Position numbers and translations under genes: made by a program
Notes under the pieces: generated by a model
Seen by the model: the letters and a program-made list of their open reading frames with translations, nothing else
Database searches by the model: none
Told to the model about the DNA's origin: nothing
Shown: positions 6,831-8,145 of the stretch, piece by piece
Position numbering within the stretch: position 1 is the stretch's first letter
How the letters are laid out: the number at the start of each line of letters is the position of its first letter
DNA from: Acidobacteriota bacterium
GTDB taxonomy: Bacteria > Acidobacteriota > Vicinamibacteria > Vicinamibacterales > CAVVIG01
Reading direction: 5' to 3'
NCBI GenBank assembly: GCA_003222555.1
Contig: QHWL01000067.1
Span: 12,489-20,633, forward strand
Length of the DNA stretch: 8,145 bases

Positions 6831-6928
6831 GTGAGCGCCTGCGGCCACGTCGAGCCGAGGCCAAGCGAAGCCGAGGCGAGATGTCAGCGTCAGTTCGCGC
6901 TGGGGGTGGGGTCCCAGCGCCAGTAATA
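6831..6928. repeat. Direct repeat, unit 2 (98 nt)
   Basis: This is the shorter copy, abutting unit 1 with no spacer. It lacks the 11-bp hairpin but keeps the terminal inverted repeat GCGCTGGG (6897-6904) and CCCAGCGC (6913-6920). It also keeps the alternative upstream arm, where CAGCGT (6885-6890) replaces CAGCGC of unit 1; in RNA this change leaves a G-U pair. It ends 45 nt before the next gene. Confidence 0.85.
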
Positions 6929-6973
6929 GAGGTGACCAACGTCAAAGCGTGCTGAACGGCGCAAGGGGGCGTG

Positions 6974-7774
6974 ATGAATTCCGCAAGCGCGAAGAAAGGA
7001 TCGCGAGGTTCCATCGCGGCCGGCATGGCCATCGTCTTCCTGATGGCAGGGCCCGTTTCGGCGCAGTGGGCGAAGGTCCGTCTGCCCGGCACGCCACGAA
7101 CGTCAGACGGTGCGCCCAACCTGACGGCGCCTGCGCCGAGAGCGCCGGACGGAAAGCCGGACCTGTCCGGGATCTGGCGAAAGTCGAGAGATGGTACCAA
7201 GGTTTCAGCCGGTAACCTCGCCGCTGACGGAGTCGAGGTCCCATTCCAGCCGTGGGCCGAAGCGCTTTACAAGGAGCGCTTGGCAAACAATGGGAAGGGG
7301 GTGCCAAGCGAACGTTGTTTGCCGCACCAAATCCCGAAAACATATTTAATCGCCGAGCCGACCAAGATCGTCCAGACGCCGGGACTGATCGTGATCCTCC
7401 ACGAGGAATTCAACAACTATCGCCAGGTCTTCACCGACGGCCGTCAGTTTCCTCCGGATCTCGATCGCCGGTGGATGGGGTACTCGATTGGCAAGTGGGA
7501 AGGCGATACACTGATTGTCGATACGAGAGGGTTTGTTGGTGAGAACGACTGGCTCGATTTTGGCGGGCACCCGGCCACCGACGCCTTGCATTTCGTCGAA
7601 CGCTACCGGCGGCGCGACTTCGGGCATATGGAAATTCAATTCACCGTCGACGACTCTAAGGCGTACATGAAACCCTGGACTTTCACTGTGCCGTTCGATT
7701 TGCTTCCTGACACTGAGCTGATTGAACAGATCTGCGACAACGAAAAGGATGCGGCGCATTTGGTGGGAAAGTAA
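6974..7774 (+). CDS. Exported protein of unknown function, acidobacterial PDLSGIW family
   Basis: A 266-residue protein. I chose ATG 6974 over the adjacent GTG 6971 because the AAGGGGG ribosome site (6963-6969) is 4 nt from the ATG and only 1 nt from the GTG. Residues 1-30 are a signal peptide (basic start, hydrophobic 14-25, cleavage after PVSA), so it is probably periplasmic. The mature part opens with PDGKPDLSGIWR (59-69) and has FQPWAEALYKER (91-102), a CLP motif at C115, GYSIGKWEGDTLIVDT (169-184), a second cysteine at C254, and HLVGK at the very end. I recognise these blocks from a large, uncharacterised family common in Acidobacteriota, often found beside DUF6152 proteins. No catalytic motif is evident. 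C115 and C254 could form a disulfide. It lies 36 nt before the DUF6152-type gene, so the two are probably co-transcribed. Confidence 0.88.
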   Translation: MNSASAKKGSRGSIAAGMAIVFLMAGPVSAQWAKVRLPGTPRTSDGAPNLTAPAPRAPDGKPDLSGIWRKSRDGTKVSAGNLAADGVEVPFQPWAEALYKERLANNGKGVPSERCLPHQIPKTYLIAEPTKIVQTPGLIVILHEEFNNYRQVFTDGRQFPPDLDRRWMGYSIGKWEGDTLIVDTRGFVGENDWLDFGGHPATDALHFVERYRRRDFGHMEIQFTVDDSKAYMKPWTFTVPFDLLPDTELIEQICDNEKDAAHLVGK

Positions 7775-7810
7775 TGTGTTTGCAATCTCACCTGTTGCAC
7801 GGGAGGCCCC

Positions 7811-8145
7811 ATGACGAAGTTGACGAGGCTCGCGATTTTCGTTGCCGGCTTGTCGTGGCTCCTCGCCGTTGTTCCGGCAGCTGCCCATCACTCTTTTGCC
7901 GCCGAGTACGATGTCAATAAACCGCTGGCGCTCAAGGGCGCCGTGTCGAAGGTCGAGTGGAAAAATCCACACGCCTTCTTTTACATCGACGTGACGGACG
8001 AGACCGGCAAGATCACCAATTGGGCGCTCGAAATGGTGGGCGCGAGCGCGCTCTTGAGAAATGGCTGGAAGGCGTCGACGCTGAAGATTGGTGACATCGT
8101 CACCATCGAGGGGAGCGGCGCCAAGGACGGAACCACTCAGGGGCA
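7811..8145 (+). CDS. DUF6152-type exported protein, partial (C-terminus outside the window)
   Basis: The frame is open for 111 codons from ATG 7811 and runs off the window end; a complete member would be only slightly longer. GGGAGG lies 4 nt before the ATG. Residues 1-25 are a signal peptide (MTKLTRLAIF, hydrophobic core, VPAAA), so the predicted mature protein begins H26-H27-S-F-A-A-E-Y-D. Family blocks follow: the DVNKPLALKG(A)VSKVEWKNPHAFFYIDV stretch at about 34-61, ITNWALEM at 68-75, and LKIGDIVTIEGSGAKDG at 91-107. The alternating pattern suggests a small all-beta, OB-like fold. The function of the family is not established. It follows the PDLSGIW-family gene with a 36-nt gap, indicating an operon. 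The His pair at the mature N-terminus and H54 are candidate metal ligands. Confidence 0.87.
   Translation, partial: MTKLTRLAIFVAGLSWLLAVVPAAAHHSFAAEYDVNKPLALKGAVSKVEWKNPHAFFYIDVTDETGKITNWALEMVGASALLRNGWKASTLKIGDIVTIEGSGAKDGTTQG

Larger units (their letters stand above)
6676..6973. other. Gap between the receptor and the exported protein pair, filled by structured repeats
   Basis: Apart from short flanks, this gap consists of two direct-repeat units (6693-6830 and 6831-6928) with strong inverted repeats. Frames that cross it on either strand have repeat-derived, low-complexity translations and no family resemblance. The structures may end receptor transcription and separate it from the two downstream genes. 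I see no clear -35/-10 promoter before 6974. Confidence 0.6.

Noticed and set aside
6693..6928. A CRISPR array
   Set aside because: There are only two long units, directly abutting, with no unique spacers of regular length and no cas genes.
6467..6955. A 162-codon plus-strand frame covering the receptor end and the repeats
   Set aside because: It has the wrong frame relative to the receptor. Its second half simply translates the two repeats, giving the same peptide twice, and it has no ribosome site.
5989..7200. A 403-codon open frame on the minus strand
   Set aside because: It runs antisense across the end of the receptor, both repeats and the start of the exported protein. Its translation is Arg/Pro-rich, without family resemblance, as expected from a GC-rich shadow frame.

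Overview
The window looks like part of a GC-rich Acidobacteriota chromosome, most likely class Vicinamibacteria. I infer this from family content, not from a marker gene. The clues are a TonB-dependent receptor with an N-terminal carboxypeptidase-regulatory-like domain, a reaction-centre-type two-haem cytochrome with a Gln/Ala/Pro-rich linker, and an exported protein of unknown function followed by a DUF6152-type protein. No rRNA, tRNA, CRISPR array, insertion sequence or transposase was seen.

Layout. The left 3.1 kb is all on the minus strand. Reading in the direction of transcription it holds an ABC-2 exporter ATPase (3085-2291), its permease (2288-1542), a small exported class I cytochrome c (1449-1024), and the N-terminal 261 residues of a two-haem cytochrome (784 to beyond base 1). 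The ATPase and permease are separated by only 2 nt and form an operon. Each cytochrome seems to have its own promoter; the one for the two-haem protein (955-984) is the best sigma70-like site in the window and implies a leader of about 160 nt. Bases 3092-3434 on the plus strand are a graveyard of signalling-gene pieces: a probable N-terminus of a propeller-type sensor, a response-regulator receiver domain lacking its phospho-acceptor segment, and the last helix and wing of an OmpR-type DNA-binding domain in another frame. The plus strand then carries a roughly 1,016-codon TonB-dependent receptor (3635-6675), broken by a frameshift near 5297. Next comes a 298-nt gap with two near-identical structured direct repeats. 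Last are two exported proteins in tandem, a 266-residue protein of unknown function (6974-7774) and a DUF6152-type protein (7811 to beyond the end).

How the genes may work together. The two cytochromes are both exported and adjacent, so they plausibly serve one periplasmic electron-transfer route. The ABC pair is a drug- or lipid-type exporter with no visible link to them. The receptor would import a large substrate across the outer membrane if it is functional. The two tandem exported proteins look like an operon, and their job is unknown.

The items most worth following are the decayed two-component relics, the receptor frameshift, the nested-hairpin direct repeats, and the His-His start of the predicted mature DUF6152-type protein. 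None of these amounts to a demonstrated new system.
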